Source: Salvator merianae
Taxonomy: Eukaryota; Chordata; Lepidosauria; Squamata; Teiidae
NCBI GenBank assembly: GCA_003586115.2
Contig: QVOM02000001.1
Location: 16,691,291 to 16,755,290, forward strand
Reading direction: 5' to 3'
DNA length: 64,000 bases
In this document: positions 11,532 to 22,463 of the stretch, piece after piece
How positions within the stretch are numbered: the first letter of the stretch is position 1
Layout of the letters: each line of letters begins with the position of its first letter
Made by a program: the position numbers and the translations under genes
Notes under the pieces: model-generated
What the model saw: only the letters and a program-made list of their open reading frames with translations
The model's database searches: none
What the model was told of the DNA's origin: nothing

Positions 11532-11728
11532 GATCATAGAATCATAGAGTTGGAAGGGACCTCCTGGGTCATCGAGTCCAACCCCCTGCTCAATGCAGGA
11601 TTCACTACACCATCCTAGACAGATATCTGTCCAGCCTTTCCTTGAAGATCTCCAGTGAAGGAGAGCCCACCACCTCCTGTGGTAACCTGTTCCAGTGACT
11701 GATTGCCCTTATGGTCAGAAGATTTAAG
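11532..11728 (-). mobile_element. CR1 LINE 3' end, antisense, 5'-truncated
   Basis: The plus strand starts GATCATAGAATCATAGAG, the antisense CR1 terminal octamer repeat, followed by the antisense 3' UTR. The minus strand then encodes the CR1 ORF2 C-terminus ending RAISHWNRLPQEVV...SLEIFKERLDRYL. It is the same subfamily as the copies at 14084 and 63533. About 195 bp remain. Confidence 0.92.
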
Positions 11729-11753
11729 CATTGGATCCCAAACCAACCAAAAC

Positions 11754-12092
11754 TAGGGATGTGCATGAATGCAATTTGTACATTTAGTTCACTGTCAAAG
11801 CAAAAACCCTGTATTTTCACTTTGTCAGTAAATCGTAATATTGAAAACCGGTTTTTTCATATTCAATTTCACGCTTTTCACATAAAATACCATTTTTCCC
11901 ATTGAAAAAGCTCTTTTCGTGGGCAAAAATGCAGCAAAAACATGAATATTTGATCACATTTTTCAGTTTTGCAAGCAGGGAGACTTGTTTGATTCAATCA
12001 AATTTTGGAAATATGAAAAGAAAAATGTTTTGTGTGAATATCCATGAATGTGAACTATTCAATCAATGTGAATCAAAATGTGCATATATCTA
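11754..12092. mobile_element. hAT-like MITE (GGATGTGCACGAA family), old copy
   Basis: The left end is TAGGGATGTGCATGAATG and the right end AAATGTGCATATATCTA. The interior matches the elements at 25790-26133 and 57390-57726: TCACTGTCAAAGCAAAAA.CC early, and CATGAATATTTGATCA, ACTATTCAATCAA late. I see no matching 8-bp flanks, so the exact ends are uncertain. It lies just after the antisense CR1 fragment. It has no coding capacity. Confidence 0.7.
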
Positions 12093-14083
12093 AGTGCATC
12101 TTATCTCTGTTATAACTTCCCAACATTTTACCGTGTTTATATCATATGTATTCATCCAGAAGTATTTCTGATAATTTGTGATACCAAGCTCTTCTTCAGT
12201 TCATAAGTGCCACTTGTTCTAAATCCTGCTTAGACAGTCACCACTGAATGTTTAAAATTATTATTTTAAAGCAGGCACAAGTCTATCAATGGCAAAGACA
12301 ATCAGTTGCCACTGAAAAAGGTTTGGAATCAGAAAGATTTCTGGCTTAAGGAGTTTTCCTCATTCATGACTCCCTGGCAGCTTAAAGAGCCAACATTCTC
12401 TACACTTCTGATTGCCAATGACATAATAATCCACCTCATTGTGTTTTGACTTAAAGAAAGTCAATAAGGTTTTGTTTGTTTTTAGATCTGGCCGGGCTCT
12501 TGTAATTTCATAGATTCAGATCAGGAAGGACGGATATTTCTTTTGGTTTTGCCATTTCAGGAATCAAGTGGCTGCCTTTTCTTTTCAAAGCCAGCCATTT
12601 GGAGGATCATATATATGGTTCACACTTTCTGGATCATTTTTGACATGTTTGCATCAATCTAATTTGACAATATAAAGCATTCATATGACTGATCCTCTTC
12701 TATCACATCTGTAGATCATAAATCATAAGTCATTTTTGGAATCTTATCAAAGGATGTGGTAAATTGTGATGTGGTGTTTCTTCCTGGGGTGATGTCAGTC
12801 TGGGCTAACTTCACACGTTTAATCATAACGCACGACAGGACCCTGTCAATAAGCTTTCTGCTGTTTCTCATGATCTCACTTCAGTTAGACAGCCCTCTCT
12901 ATTTCTGCAACTTTTAAAATGAACTTTCTCCAAGCCATTGAACAACTAAAATGGCTGAAAAATGTGTTTTAAATATAGAGTGATAGACCAACCAGAAGTG
13001 AATTGAAGCACAAAGCTGATCTACAATACTATGCAAAATGAATGATGCATTTGTCTCAATTATGATGTCAGAACAGCATCTTCCGTCATCCCCGACAACG
13101 CGCCACCCGGAGCGCACCCCCCCTTGCTACGCCTCTGTTGCCCACCAAAACTACAGGTCATCACCTCATAAATGCTTAGTTCATCCTCCAAAAAAAGAAA
13201 TATCCTAAGTTGAATTAATTAGAAATGCATAAATTCAGAAGAAGCTTCAGATGAAATTTATCACAATATTTTGCACAGTAAATTTCTAAGCGTCATTGTT
13301 ACTGTAGTTGTTGTCCCAGGAGTACTTTCAACAAGTTAGAAATGATCATAGCTTACTTAAAAGTTTGGGAAATGTGTAGCAAATATTACCCAGAAACCTG
13401 AAGTCCTAATGCTGTTCTATCAAAGGCAGAGCTCTGCAAAGGTACAGACCCTTCTGGACCACAGAACTGGACATTGGCATCACAAATACCATAGGCACAT
13501 AGGTTGCAAGTACAGGCAATTAGACCAGAAAGCCTGGATCTCTATATTAGACCAGAACTCATCATTGTTCATCATAATCCATATTGGAAAGACAGGCCTG
13601 ATTTTTTGAAAGGACAAGAAATGATTGCAAAATCTGTCTCTGCCTAAAGCAAAAAGACTTGGGACAGAGACATCTGCATAAGCAAAACTTGCCATAATTC
13701 AGAGCAATTTGGCCTCCCAGACCAACCTATTCTTAACAATAGTCTTGGATATATATCTGGAAGACTCTAATTAAGAATGCAAGGCAACGACATTGAAATC
13801 TTGTTGGAAACTGGTTCCAGCCAGTGGTTGGCTTTGTTTAAAGGTCACCCATTTAACCCATTTACATTGTCCAGAGATGTTGACAGCAGCCAGCAAAGTA
13901 TAGTTTGTTTTATCCTTTTATCTGCATTTTAGTTGTTAACAAACTGGACATGACCTGTCCCACACACACTTTTTCTCACCATTCCTAAAAGGACCAATAT
14001 TTTTAAATTCTTTCAAAAGGACCTATCAAAAAGCCAGGATTTCAATCTTTCACCCAATGAGCTAGCTTGCCCCTTTTCCCACA
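12093..14083. other. Unassigned stretch with a hAT-like terminus fragment
   Basis: No gene is recognised. At about 13090-13136 the antisense reads CAGAGGCGTAGCAAGGGGGG followed by GC-rich sequence, like one end of the CAGTGGCGTAGC-type element at 42304-42557. The rest is AT-rich and anonymous. Confidence 0.4.
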
Positions 14084-15255
14084 GGAAAGGCTGTGGACAT
14101 AGTATATCTTGACTTTAGCAAAGCATTTGACAAGGTGTCTCATACTATACTTATTGAAAAAATGATCAAATATGGGATTGACAGGACAACTGTTAGGTGG
14201 ATTCATAACTGGCTTAGTGATCGTACTCAAAGAGTGGTCATAAATGGCTTCACATCCGATTGGAAGACTGTCTCGAGTGGGGTACCGCAAGGCTCTGTCT
14301 TGGGCCCGTTGCTGTTCAACATTTTTATAAACGATCTGGATGAAGGTGTCGAGGGGACGCTGATCAAATTTGCAGATGACACAAAGCTAGGAGGGCTTGC
14401 TAACACTAGGGAGGAGAAGGAGAGGATTCAAAAGGATTTGGACAAGCTTGAACAGTGGGCTGAAACTAACAGAATGACATTTAACAGGGAGAAATGCAAA
14501 GTTTTACATCTGGGTAAGAAAAATGACAATATCCAATACAGAATGGGGGGAATCTCGCTGAGCAGCAGCACATGTGAAAAGGATCTGGGTGTACTAGTAG
14601 ATCACAGATTAAACATGAGTCAACAGTGTGATGCAGCGGCAAAAAAGGCAAATACCATCCTGGGCTGTATCAAGAGGAGTATAGAGTCTAGATCACGAGA
14701 AGTAATTGTCCCACTTTACTCTTCCTTGGTCAGACCTCATCTGGAGTATTGTGTCCAGTTCTGGGCACCCCAGTTTAAAAAAGACATTGACAAACTGGAA
14801 CAAGTTCAGAGAAGGGCGACCAAAATGGTGAGTGGTCTGCAAACCATGTCCTACGAGGAATGGTTAAAGGACCTAGGAATGTTTAGCCTGCAGAAGAGAA
14901 GACTGAGAGGAGACATGATAGCTGTTTTCAAGTATCTGAAGGGCTGTCACAGTGCAGAAGGATTGGCCCTATTCTCAGTTGCGCAAGAAGGAAGGACTAG
15001 AAACAATGGGATGAAACTTCAAGGGAGTAGATACAGGCTAGATATTAGGAAAAACTTCCTGACCGTAAGGGCAATCAGTCATTGGAACAGGTTGCCACAG
15101 GAGGTGGTGGGATCTCCTTCGCTAGAGGTCTTCAAGGAGAGGCTGGACAGATATCTGTCTGGGATGCTTTAGTGAATCCTGCATTGAGCAGGGGGTTGGA
15201 CTCGATGACCCTAGAGGTCCCTTCCAACTCTATGATTCTATGATTCTATGATTCT
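14084..15255 (+). mobile_element. CR1 LINE, 5'-truncated, with an open RT/C-terminal frame
   Basis: The copy begins inside the reverse-transcriptase domain (GKAVDIVYLDFSKAFD) and runs through the ORF2 stop at 15170-15172 and an 83-bp 3' UTR to the diagnostic CR1 tail, about three copies of TATGATTC at 15231-15255. CR1 elements usually lack poly(A) and end in this octamer, and 5' truncation is the rule. The 3' 350 bp differ from the copy at 63533-63887 by about a dozen bases by eye. No target duplication is evident, as is usual for CR1. Confidence 0.96.
14093..15172 (+). CDS. CR1 ORF2 fragment: reverse transcriptase palm to C-terminus
   Basis: 359 uninterrupted codons of a CR1-clade ORF2. Motif A is VYLDFSKAFDKV at residues 4-15, with the catalytic Asp at 7. 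The block SSGVPQGSVLGPLLFNIFIND at 61-81 is motif B. FADDTKL at 93-99 is motif C with both catalytic Asp residues (14369-14380). REKCKVLHLG, then the conserved EKDLGVLVDHRLNMS, RPHLEYCVQFWAPQ, EQVQRRATKM and RRLRGDMIAVFKYLKG follow, and the frame ends HWNRLPQEVV...RYLSGML. A full CR1 ORF2 is roughly 900-1000 residues with an N-terminal endonuclease, which is missing here, so the fragment cannot be autonomous. The ATG is merely the first in-frame Met; the family frame is open upstream to the truncation point. The open frame suggests recent insertion. Confidence 0.9.
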   Translation: MDIVYLDFSKAFDKVSHTILIEKMIKYGIDRTTVRWIHNWLSDRTQRVVINGFTSDWKTVSSGVPQGSVLGPLLFNIFINDLDEGVEGTLIKFADDTKLGGLANTREEKERIQKDLDKLEQWAETNRMTFNREKCKVLHLGKKNDNIQYRMGGISLSSSTCEKDLGVLVDHRLNMSQQCDAAAKKANTILGCIKRSIESRSREVIVPLYSSLVRPHLEYCVQFWAPQFKKDIDKLEQVQRRATKMVSGLQTMSYEEWLKDLGMFSLQKRRLRGDMIAVFKYLKGCHSAEGLALFSVAQEGRTRNNGMKLQGSRYRLDIRKNFLTVRAISHWNRLPQEVVGSPSLEVFKERLDRYLSGML

Positions 15256-15776
15256 TTTTCACTTGGAAAAAGAGTATAAAAAGTTCAGTTTTTTCCATTC
15301 TGTATGAAGGTTTTCCCCCATCTCATCATAAGAGCTGAAATCACTGAAGAAAGAAGATATCACTTTAAAGCCATCCATCCCACCCCATCTTTCCTGGCTG
15401 GTAGCTGTTTCCTAGCCTCCTGCTGAACTGAAGACAGAGAAACTCTGTGTTTTCTTTTTCCCCGAGAAGACTGCTTTTTATGCTGCTTTGCAGCTTCCTT
15501 TTGATCTGATTTCACTTGGGAAGAGGGACCTCTGTCTATCTCTCTCTTTCCTGCCACCTGGCAAAAGAGCTGTTTTCACTAAGGAAGTGAGGACTGTGGA
15601 GCATTCCACTTTCCCATCCTTCTGTGCATGCAGAGTCCCACACGCCGTCTTCTCCACATTTTCTTTTTTAGCCTGGTGAAAACTCTGGATGGTGACTCCC
15701 TCCACACACACACATTCCTGTTGCCCCTCTTGTTATTTTATCCTTTAGTGCTAGGAACATTTCTAGTCTCTTCCCA

Positions 15777-15806
15777 GACACACACACACACATACACACA
15801 CACACA
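15777..15806. repeat. (CA)n microsatellite
   Basis: CA dinucleotides with one TA interruption. Confidence 0.93.
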
Positions 15807-16590
15807 GTCTCCTTACTTACTTTTGAAGTTAAACTTCTTCTTTTCCTTTTTCCTTCTCTGCCCCTAGCAATTGCCTAGTTGTGATACCAGCTCATTCTGG
15901 CAAGTTGCACTGATTATTACCATTCCTCCTGGTTGCAAGTCTTTTTGCTGGGTTTTAATAAAGTTTCAACACTATTTTCAAATAATTCTGAGTCTAAGAG
16001 TGCTTCCCTTTTACCCCCTTTGTTTTATGGCTCACTTGGGTGATTCATGTTTTTAAAATCTTTCCCCCCCAAAAGATCCTGCTTTAAGAGCTAGTTGCTT
16101 GGGTGAGCTATTTTCCCTATCCCAGTATAACCCAGAACACTGCTCATAACAAATGAAGTGCAGGTCTGAACTTTCTGTGCCCTACCTGGCCTGTAATTAG
16201 GTTATCTGAAAAACTGTTTCTGTCTATGGGATCAAATATGGTCATCCTGCTCTCTGATTTGTCATTAGTTCTGTTGCCTGTCAAATACCACAACCAGGAT
16301 TCTTTCGTTTGAGTACTTAGAAGACATGTTACCCATTTATTCCTTCAGCTTAAGAGGAAATGCTGAACTTGGAGCAAAAGGCTGTAGGTAAGAGGCTTTT
16401 AAGGATGAATCCCCCAAGGCAAAAAGAGATGAGGCTTGCAACCCCACCTATGAAAATGGTTGTTTGAGAGGTAGGAGTGTGGGATCCCACTCCAGAGGCA
16501 GGGGACACACTGTTTACACAGCCATTGTCTGTTGGCCTTGAAAACTTCAAAGCTGCAAAACAAAAGTTGAAGTTTCCATCCAGCACTGTT

Positions 16591-16643
16591 TAGCACCAGA
16601 CAGGAAATGGGCCCAAAAGTCAGCTATTTTCTGTCTGGTGCTA
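16591..16643. repeat. Inverted repeat, centre of a probable MITE
   Basis: TAGCACCAGACAGGAAATGG is mirrored by CTATTTTCTGTCTGGTGCTA across a spacer of about 12 bases. The arms share the core GGACAGGAAATGG/CATTTCCTGTCC type with the palindrome at 17647-17733, suggesting related MITE cores. Confidence 0.65.
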
Positions 16644-17646
16644 AATTGCACAGGGGACATCCCCCAGTAAGTTGCCCCTACTATCTCCAACTACTATGTG
16701 GGGGAGAGGCAAATGAGGGGAAATTCACCCTTGGAGTTCTTTATTGCCCCCTCTGCATAGGTCACCTCCAAGGGCAGATTTTGCAGCTTGGCCTGGTGAG
16801 GGCAGGTACATGTGCCTGCCGTTACCTAGAAGCTCTCAGTTTTATCTAGATGTAGTCAATGGTTTTTTATTATTTTTCCTGCACCTACAGAAGGGTCCTC
16901 ATTCCAATCAGCTTCCACAGGAGCAGCAAATTGTTCCCAGGGTAGTTGAAAATCTTACTTTGCCAGGGTGGAGCTAAATCTCATGAGACTGTGCAAATAT
17001 CTCCAAACTCTCTACTTCCACACTGTTGGTGTGTGTATTATAAACCATACCATTTCTGCTCAGAATAGCTTCTTAAACCTTACTAGCTGAGTGCGGACTT
17101 TAGGTTCTGTTTTGAAACCTGCTGCGTTAATGTACTTTACATGGTACATTATTAATTGTTTTTATTTCCTTTAATGTATGTATCCGTTACTACAAACAAA
17201 AGTTGCCAAGAGAAGTTCAATCAAACAACAATTTATAACCAGCAACCACAAAAATCTAATCTACAAATTGTCCTGAATTAAAACATGAAATAATAGTAAT
17301 AATTGAATTTAAAAAAGTAACAGCAGGTTGTCTGACGTTTTCTGAGCCAGATGCAGCTTAGAGAAGGGATTCAGGAATCTGTAATACAACTTCCATCTTT
17401 GCTGACTGTGGGCCACAGTGACAGAAACTGAATTCAGTTGAAATCCAAGGCTGCATCCAGAAAGCCAGATAAAACCAACTGAAAAGGACCCCTGGGGTGC
17501 CGTGACTGCATGTTGCTACTCTCATTAGGCCTGTGCCTAGCCCCAGAGTTGGGAAAAGTGCCCTGGGAGGCATCTTGCCTACAATCCCTGGCAAAGCGTA
17601 CTGCCTGGAGGAACGGTGATGGCGGAAGCAACTTACCTTTGCCATC

Positions 17647-17733
17647 TTCCACCTGGTGCAATTAAGCAATGGACAGGAAATGGCTGGCTTCCATGCCCAT
17701 TTCCTGTCCACCACTTAATTGTGCTTGGTGGAA
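17647..17733. repeat. 87-bp palindrome, probable MITE core
   Basis: The left arm TTCCACCTGGTGCAATTAAG...GGACAGGAAATGG is mirrored by the right arm CCATTTCCTGTCC...CTTAATTGTGCTTGGTGGAA with a short loop. Extended single-stranded DNA or RNA could fold into a long hairpin. Outer ends are not clear. Confidence 0.75.
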
Positions 17734-18066
17734 ACTTTGCTGCTGCAGACTTTTTGTTCTGCAGCCTCCAAATCTGGAAAGCCAGAAAGTTCCAGCAGGT
17801 CCAGCAACAAAGGCACCCCCTTTAGAAGCCATGAAGATGCTACCTCCCCAAAATCTGGAGCGTATATTGCATTGGTGACAGTGGATGGAGCTTTGATTCA
17901 TGTGGACAAAATCACTGCTCATTGCCATCAGTGGTGAGCTGCAAATTGCCATTGAGTCCCTTCTCTGATCATAAAGAAGCACAAGAACAAGATCAAGATT
18001 GAAAGGCCTTGAAACATATCTTTGCTCCTGTCTTTCAAATTAATTGAATAGTTATAGGAAAGGGAT

Positions 18067-18209
18067 CTCCTTCCTTCCTTCCTTCCTTCCTTCCTTCCTT
18101 CCTTCCTTCCTTCCTTCCTTCCTTCCTTCTTTCCTCCCTCCCTCCCTTCCCTCCCTTCCTTTCCTCCCTCCCTCCTTCCCTCCTCCCTACCTTCTGCTTC
18201 CTCCCTCAC
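18067..18209. repeat. (CTTC)n and degenerate pyrimidine tract, left part
   Basis: About 17 CCTT units followed by CCCT-rich pyrimidine sequence. The tract resumes at 18754-18826 beyond the inserted hAT-like element, so one original tract was split. Frames of PSFLPSF type across it are artefacts. Confidence 0.95.
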
Positions 18210-18753
18210 TAGGGATGTGCACGAAGGCACTATCCCCTCTTCACTTTGCAGTGCTGCAAAGCAACGGCGCTTCATTTTCGCGCGAAAACGAGAGGTTCGA
18301 AAAGGGAGCCTTTAGTTTTTGCTTCGAAAATCTTCGCAGCGACCGACCGATTGGAAACGGAGAAAAATCAAGGCGAAAGGAAGACCTTCGCCGCGAAGGT
18401 CTTCCCTTCGCCTTGATTTGTCTCTGTTTCCGATCGCTCTCTCATTCCCCCTAGCCTGTCAGTCGCGCGCGCACACTGACAGACTAGGGGGAATGAGAGA
18501 CAGAGAGAGCTCCGATCAGTCTGCAAGTTCCCTCTTTAAGGCTGTGTGAAGCTTTGATGCAACGGAGCTTCTACCGGCCCAAAAGAGGGAACTTGTGGCA
18601 AATGGCGAAGGTCCCGAACGACAACGAAAGTCGCCAGGACCTTCGCCATTCGCATTCGCTACCCCCCTTTTCACTTCGCATTTCGTGTGAAGATGGCAGA
18701 AATGCCATTTTCACGCGAAATTCGAAAGGCACGAAACTTCGTGCACATCCCTA
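18210..18753. mobile_element. hAT-like non-autonomous element, 544 bp, 8-bp TSD
   Basis: The ends are TAGGGATGTGCACGAAGGC and ACGAAACTTCGTGCACATCCCTA, inverted repeats of at least 16 bp, flanked by a perfect 8-bp direct repeat TCCCTCAC (18202-18209 and 18754-18761). An 8-bp duplication is typical of hAT transposases. The interior is CpG-rich and largely palindromic: GCGAAAGGAAGACCTTCGCC mirrored nearby, and CCCCCTAGCCTGTCAGT mirrored by ACTGACAGACTAGGGGG. No transposase frame is present, so it must be mobilised in trans. The insertion sits inside a pyrimidine microsatellite. Confidence 0.9.
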
Positions 18754-18826
18754 TCCCTCACTCCTTCTCTCCCTTCCCCTTCCCTCTCTCCTTCCTTCCC
18801 TCCTTTTATTTCTTCCTTGTTGTTTC
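18754..18826. repeat. Pyrimidine tract, right part
   Basis: CCCTCACTCCTTCTCTCCC-type pyrimidine sequence, the continuation of the tract at 18067-18209, separated by the hAT-like insertion. Confidence 0.85.
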
Positions 18827-19477
18827 TCAGTAATCATTCTTGTGTTATTTTACATAGCAGTAATTTTAAATACCCAAACAGTCTATTTAAAAATAAAATA
18901 TAATTAAAAACATCAGGTGGAAGAAAGCAACCAACAAAAATAAATTCATCAATTCACACAGGAAAGACTTGAGTGTAAACATACATCTTGTATTTGACAC
19001 TCCTGTTTAGAGGAAGATCTGGAACACGAGTGTTACGACAGCTGAAACATTTTCCTTCCAGAAATCTCTTCCAAAAATGTCATAATCACTTGAAGCACAA
19101 ATGGAAAATATCAAAAGATCCTAATTGTGTTTTGTTAATTTTAATAATGACAATTACTAGCAAAAGTAGTTGCTAAAAGACAAGGATTATGTACTTTTAA
19201 CATAATTTAACATGGAATTGTTCCATGTTTTAAGTTGTATGGCACACATCTAATTATAGGTTAAAAATAAATGGATTACATTACTGCATTATTACTGTAT
19301 CTCATTATTTTTACGTTAATGTTTGTTGAAGTGATTGTTCTATTTTGCATACTTCCTAAAGCCGGAACTATCTCAAGTCTCATGCTTTCAATCCTCCATA
19401 AGTTCAAGTTCAAGTTCAAGTTCTGGGAATGGGTGGCTTAGTAAACGTTAACAGTGTGATTTTGGAAAAAAATGTAC
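18827..19477. other. Unassigned AT-rich sequence
   Basis: No gene. A four-copy GTTCAA-type hexamer run lies at about 19402-19424. Confidence 0.4.
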
Positions 19478-20141
19478 TGTAGTTCAGTGCTTTGCATGCA
19501 CTAAGGGCCTGTTTGCACTTTGGCATAGCAAGCATCAAGCATGCTCACAAGTCAAGTGCTTCTGCACTTTGCAGAGGACTGAGCAACCAGGAGTGGGCTA
19601 CATCCGCTCCCGATCGCTACTACATGTGGAACACGAATCAGTGCTCCACAATCTTACCAGGAGGTGATAGTTACCTCCTGGGAAGGTGCATTTACACCTA
19701 CCTGGTTGTGAAGCGTCCAGGCTGGTGTGATGCAATGATCACGTATGTGCAATTGGCTGATCATACGTGCACGATGGGGGGATCAGACCTGACTAGGCCA
19801 CACGATGCCAGATTGGGCCGCACAAGGGCAGATCGGGCCTGCACCTGATCCTCACCATGGCAGCAGCTGGGAAGCATCTGCACAGCGCAGGCCTATCAAT
19901 CATCATGGCAGTGGCTGGACGCTTCCTGGCCACTGCCATGGCAAGGATTGGGGAAGACTACCAGCATTCACACCATGAATGCCAGTAGCTGGCTTCAGGT
20001 CCAGTTTCCAGCCCTGCAGTGCGGACAGTGTTTGCACTGCATGGTCAATACCACAATAGAATAGACTAATTAGTCTGTTCCATCATGGTAAGTGTGAAAA
20101 CACCCAAGGTCTCAGGTTCGGTCCTTGGCATCTCAGGCAGC
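19478..20141 (+). repeat. tRNA-Ala-like SINE split by a DNA transposon
   Basis: The left piece TGTAGTTCAGTGCTTTGCATGCA (19478-19500) and right piece AAGGTCTCAGGTTCGGTCCT (20106-20125) plus TTGGCATCTCAGG join into a tRNA-Ala-like SINE head. TAGTTCAGTG is the A-box side, CTTTGCATGC is anticodon-loop-like, and GGTTCGGTCC is the B box. The element at 19505-20105 separates the halves. Part of the D arm (GGTAGAGCATCT in related SINEs) is missing. Confidence 0.65.
19505..20105. mobile_element. Non-autonomous TIR element (GGGCCTGTTTGCACTT family)
   Basis: The ends are GGGCCTGTTTGCACTTTGG and GGTAAGTGTGAAAACACCC. Adjacent bases TAA and (C)AA suggest a 3-bp duplication like PIF/Harbinger, but this is not certain. 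Subterminal AGACTAATTAGTCTGTTCCATCATGG is palindromic and recurs at 35773-35815. The interior carries TTCACACCATGAATGCCAGTAG-type blocks shared with other members. It interrupts a SINE. Confidence 0.75.
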
Positions 20142-22455
20142 TTTCACACAGTACTTTTGAACTGTAGCAGCTGCATATGGGGAATGCTATGTCTTCTTAC
20201 CTAACATAGCCTTCCAGGGAATGCTCTGGGCACATGATGAAACACTGTTTTACAGTAGCCTCCTGAATGTTCCCTTTAGTATACCAGTGCAGTCATCTGC
20301 CAAGCAGATGTTGAACCAGCTTATGGGGCAGACAGATTCCAGCATCATTTCACTGGGCTCCCAGAAGTAGGCCATTTCTTCACAACCAGTGAAAAGACCC
20401 CTAGCTGACCACTTTGGAGGCCTCCAGGGTTGGGCAGGGACATGCCACAGAGGAGTGGATGACCCCTGCCATCTGCTACTCCAGTACTGGCCTGGATTCA
20501 ACAATCTGAACCAAGCCACGCACCAAGGCATGTAGTACAGAAGCTGCCTCACTCTCTTAAAACCATAGGTAGTTGCTGCTGCTCATTAGATGGATGAGAC
20601 TAGGGCTGTGTTCAGACATAACAAAAGTGGTGCCTCAGAGGTGTCTCAAAGAGACAGTGTGTGGCACTCATGTTCCCAACCCTTCTCTAATCCACCTTTA
20701 TACCTTACATAGAATGTTCATGAGAAACAGGAGGGGCAGACTGGTGTGTGAACAATCCCATCTCCAAGCCGTCTTTGAGCCTCCTCAGAGATGCTTTTGT
20801 GTGTGTGTGTCTGATTGCAGCCTAGATGGATCAATGACCAGATGTAGGGGTTATTCACAGTATATGCCGATTGTATAAACATTGTGTCATCTGCATGGAG
20901 CACACACATTTTATTGTCTGTAGATTGCACCATGATTCTACAGTGTTCACATTTTGCTTTAAGTGCTATATGATATCTGTAGTTTTACACCTGCTGCAAT
21001 AACTTCTGGAAAACTTCCTAAGTACAATTCCTGCACAGTATTCAAACTCCCATCTTGACTGGAGTTATAGGAAGAAGGCTTTTCCAAAATATTTTCTGAC
21101 AGATATGAAAGACCCTTTCCTCACTTACTTTTGTCCCAGTTTATGGAAGGTTTCAGTGACCTGCCTATCTCCATGCTAGTGTGGAAGGGTGCAGGTTCCA
21201 CCCAACCCTGGAATAGCCTGTCTGCATTGGACTAGGCCACAGACAGGAATAGGGCTTCAAAATGGCACCTTATTCTGGTGCAAGCATGGAGCTCTTTAAA
21301 AAAGTCCATAACCAGACCAGTTTTTGTTTTCTGAACCGCAAAAAGTGCGCAGAAGTCACACCCCATAGTCCAGAATACAACGGTTGCCCTTTTCAGCAAC
21401 ACATGAGGAAACACCACCAGAAGTGGCACAGGAAGTTGACATGCTACCAAAAGGAGCCTGGCTGGAAAGTTTTGTTCCCTGCCTTTGAAGCCTAGCCTTG
21501 GCCTTCAAAGCTGGCCCTCAAGCCTGAGACAAAGCAGGCTGTCCAGAATGTGGACAATTCTACCCACCTCAACAGCAAACTCTCTGAGAATGGAATGGGT
21601 TGCCTGTCCCAGTCAAGGGAGTCTAGCCCTGGACCAGGATACTTCAGGTAAATGTCGAACTGCTCAAAGAGACCTCAAAACTAGAACACATAGAGTAGGC
21701 ATTTGCCTAGTCAATGAGGGGATAATTTAAGTTCCCTCTTATTTTAAATACCTCTTCTTTGGAATGCCTCTCTTGTATTCTTATGACTCCCAGCATATGT
21801 GAAGGGTGCCTACGTTTACAGCAGATTCCTAAATGTAAACAAATTTAGCAAGATCCACACAGGAGGGGAAGATATGGTACAAGTATAGTGTTCTTGCTTC
21901 TCCAAATTAAAACAACTACTATGCTTGTAGTGCTCCTTTTAAAGCAGTGGTATGCTGACTGTATGCAGCCCACTGCCCACTGCCCAGCCTGTCGAGTTTG
22001 AAGCCAGGTGTTCCCTAGCTGTGATATTGACAAGTGGGGTTGTTATTTCCCACTATGATCTTAATAGGCAAGGGTGTATCAAACACAGAAAATGGCTTGT
22101 GTTTGATGAGGTTGACAAGGACACTGAAAAGACTCCTTGAGCAGCATGGCAGTGGCAGAGCTACCAAAAAGGAGAAGAAAAAGCTCTTAGCACACTTTTC
22201 CCCACTCTGCCATTCAAGTGTTATATCGGGTACTTATGGTAGCATGGCACTAGGACAAATGTGAGTCCATTTTGATGCTGCACTTGTCCAGCACACTGAA
22301 TGTACTCATGCATTTACAGTGCCATAAAGCCTTTGTTGCTGTTACTTTTACTGTTGCTGCAATTAGAATAAACCTGGAGGAAATACATTTCCACATGAGT
22401 GAAAGGGGTTCACTCCTGGGACGGAGTGCTTGCTTCAGCCCAGAAGCAAAGAGGA
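20142..22455. other. Unassigned stretch with two interspersed repeats
   Basis: Contains the repeat at 20603-20822 (annotated separately) and a block at 21160-21450 that resembles 6057-6390. Otherwise no recognisable gene. Frames of up to about 100 codons have no motifs. Confidence 0.4.
20603..20822. mobile_element. Short TIR element, related copy at 53001
   Basis: The ends GGGCTGTGTTCAGACATAAC and GTCTGATTGCAGCC are imperfect inverted repeats. The interior block AGAAACAGGAGGGGCAGACTGG recurs at about 53115-53140 as AGAAATGGGAGGGGCAGACTGG, with colinear flanks (CAGAGGTGTCTCAAAGAGACAG; CCTCAGAG). About 220 bp, no coding capacity. Confidence 0.6.
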
Positions 22456-22463
22456 AGACATTC

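Larger units (their letters stand above)
15256..18066. other. Unassigned stretch with CA repeat and hairpin sequences
   Basis: No gene is recognised. It contains a (CA)n run at 15777-15806. At 15950-16000 an AT-rich TTTTAATAAAGTTTCAAC block could be an old LTR or 3' end signal, but I cannot support it. It also contains two hairpin-forming segments annotated separately (16591-16643 and 17647-17733). The 17440s begin with GGCTGCATCCAGAAAG, like a Harbinger-like terminus, with no partner found. Confidence 0.4.

Noticed and set aside
17358..17982. Overlapping frames of 106-118 codons on the minus strand
   Set aside because: They cross a palindromic MITE core; frames occur on both strands because of the palindrome and have no domain signature.
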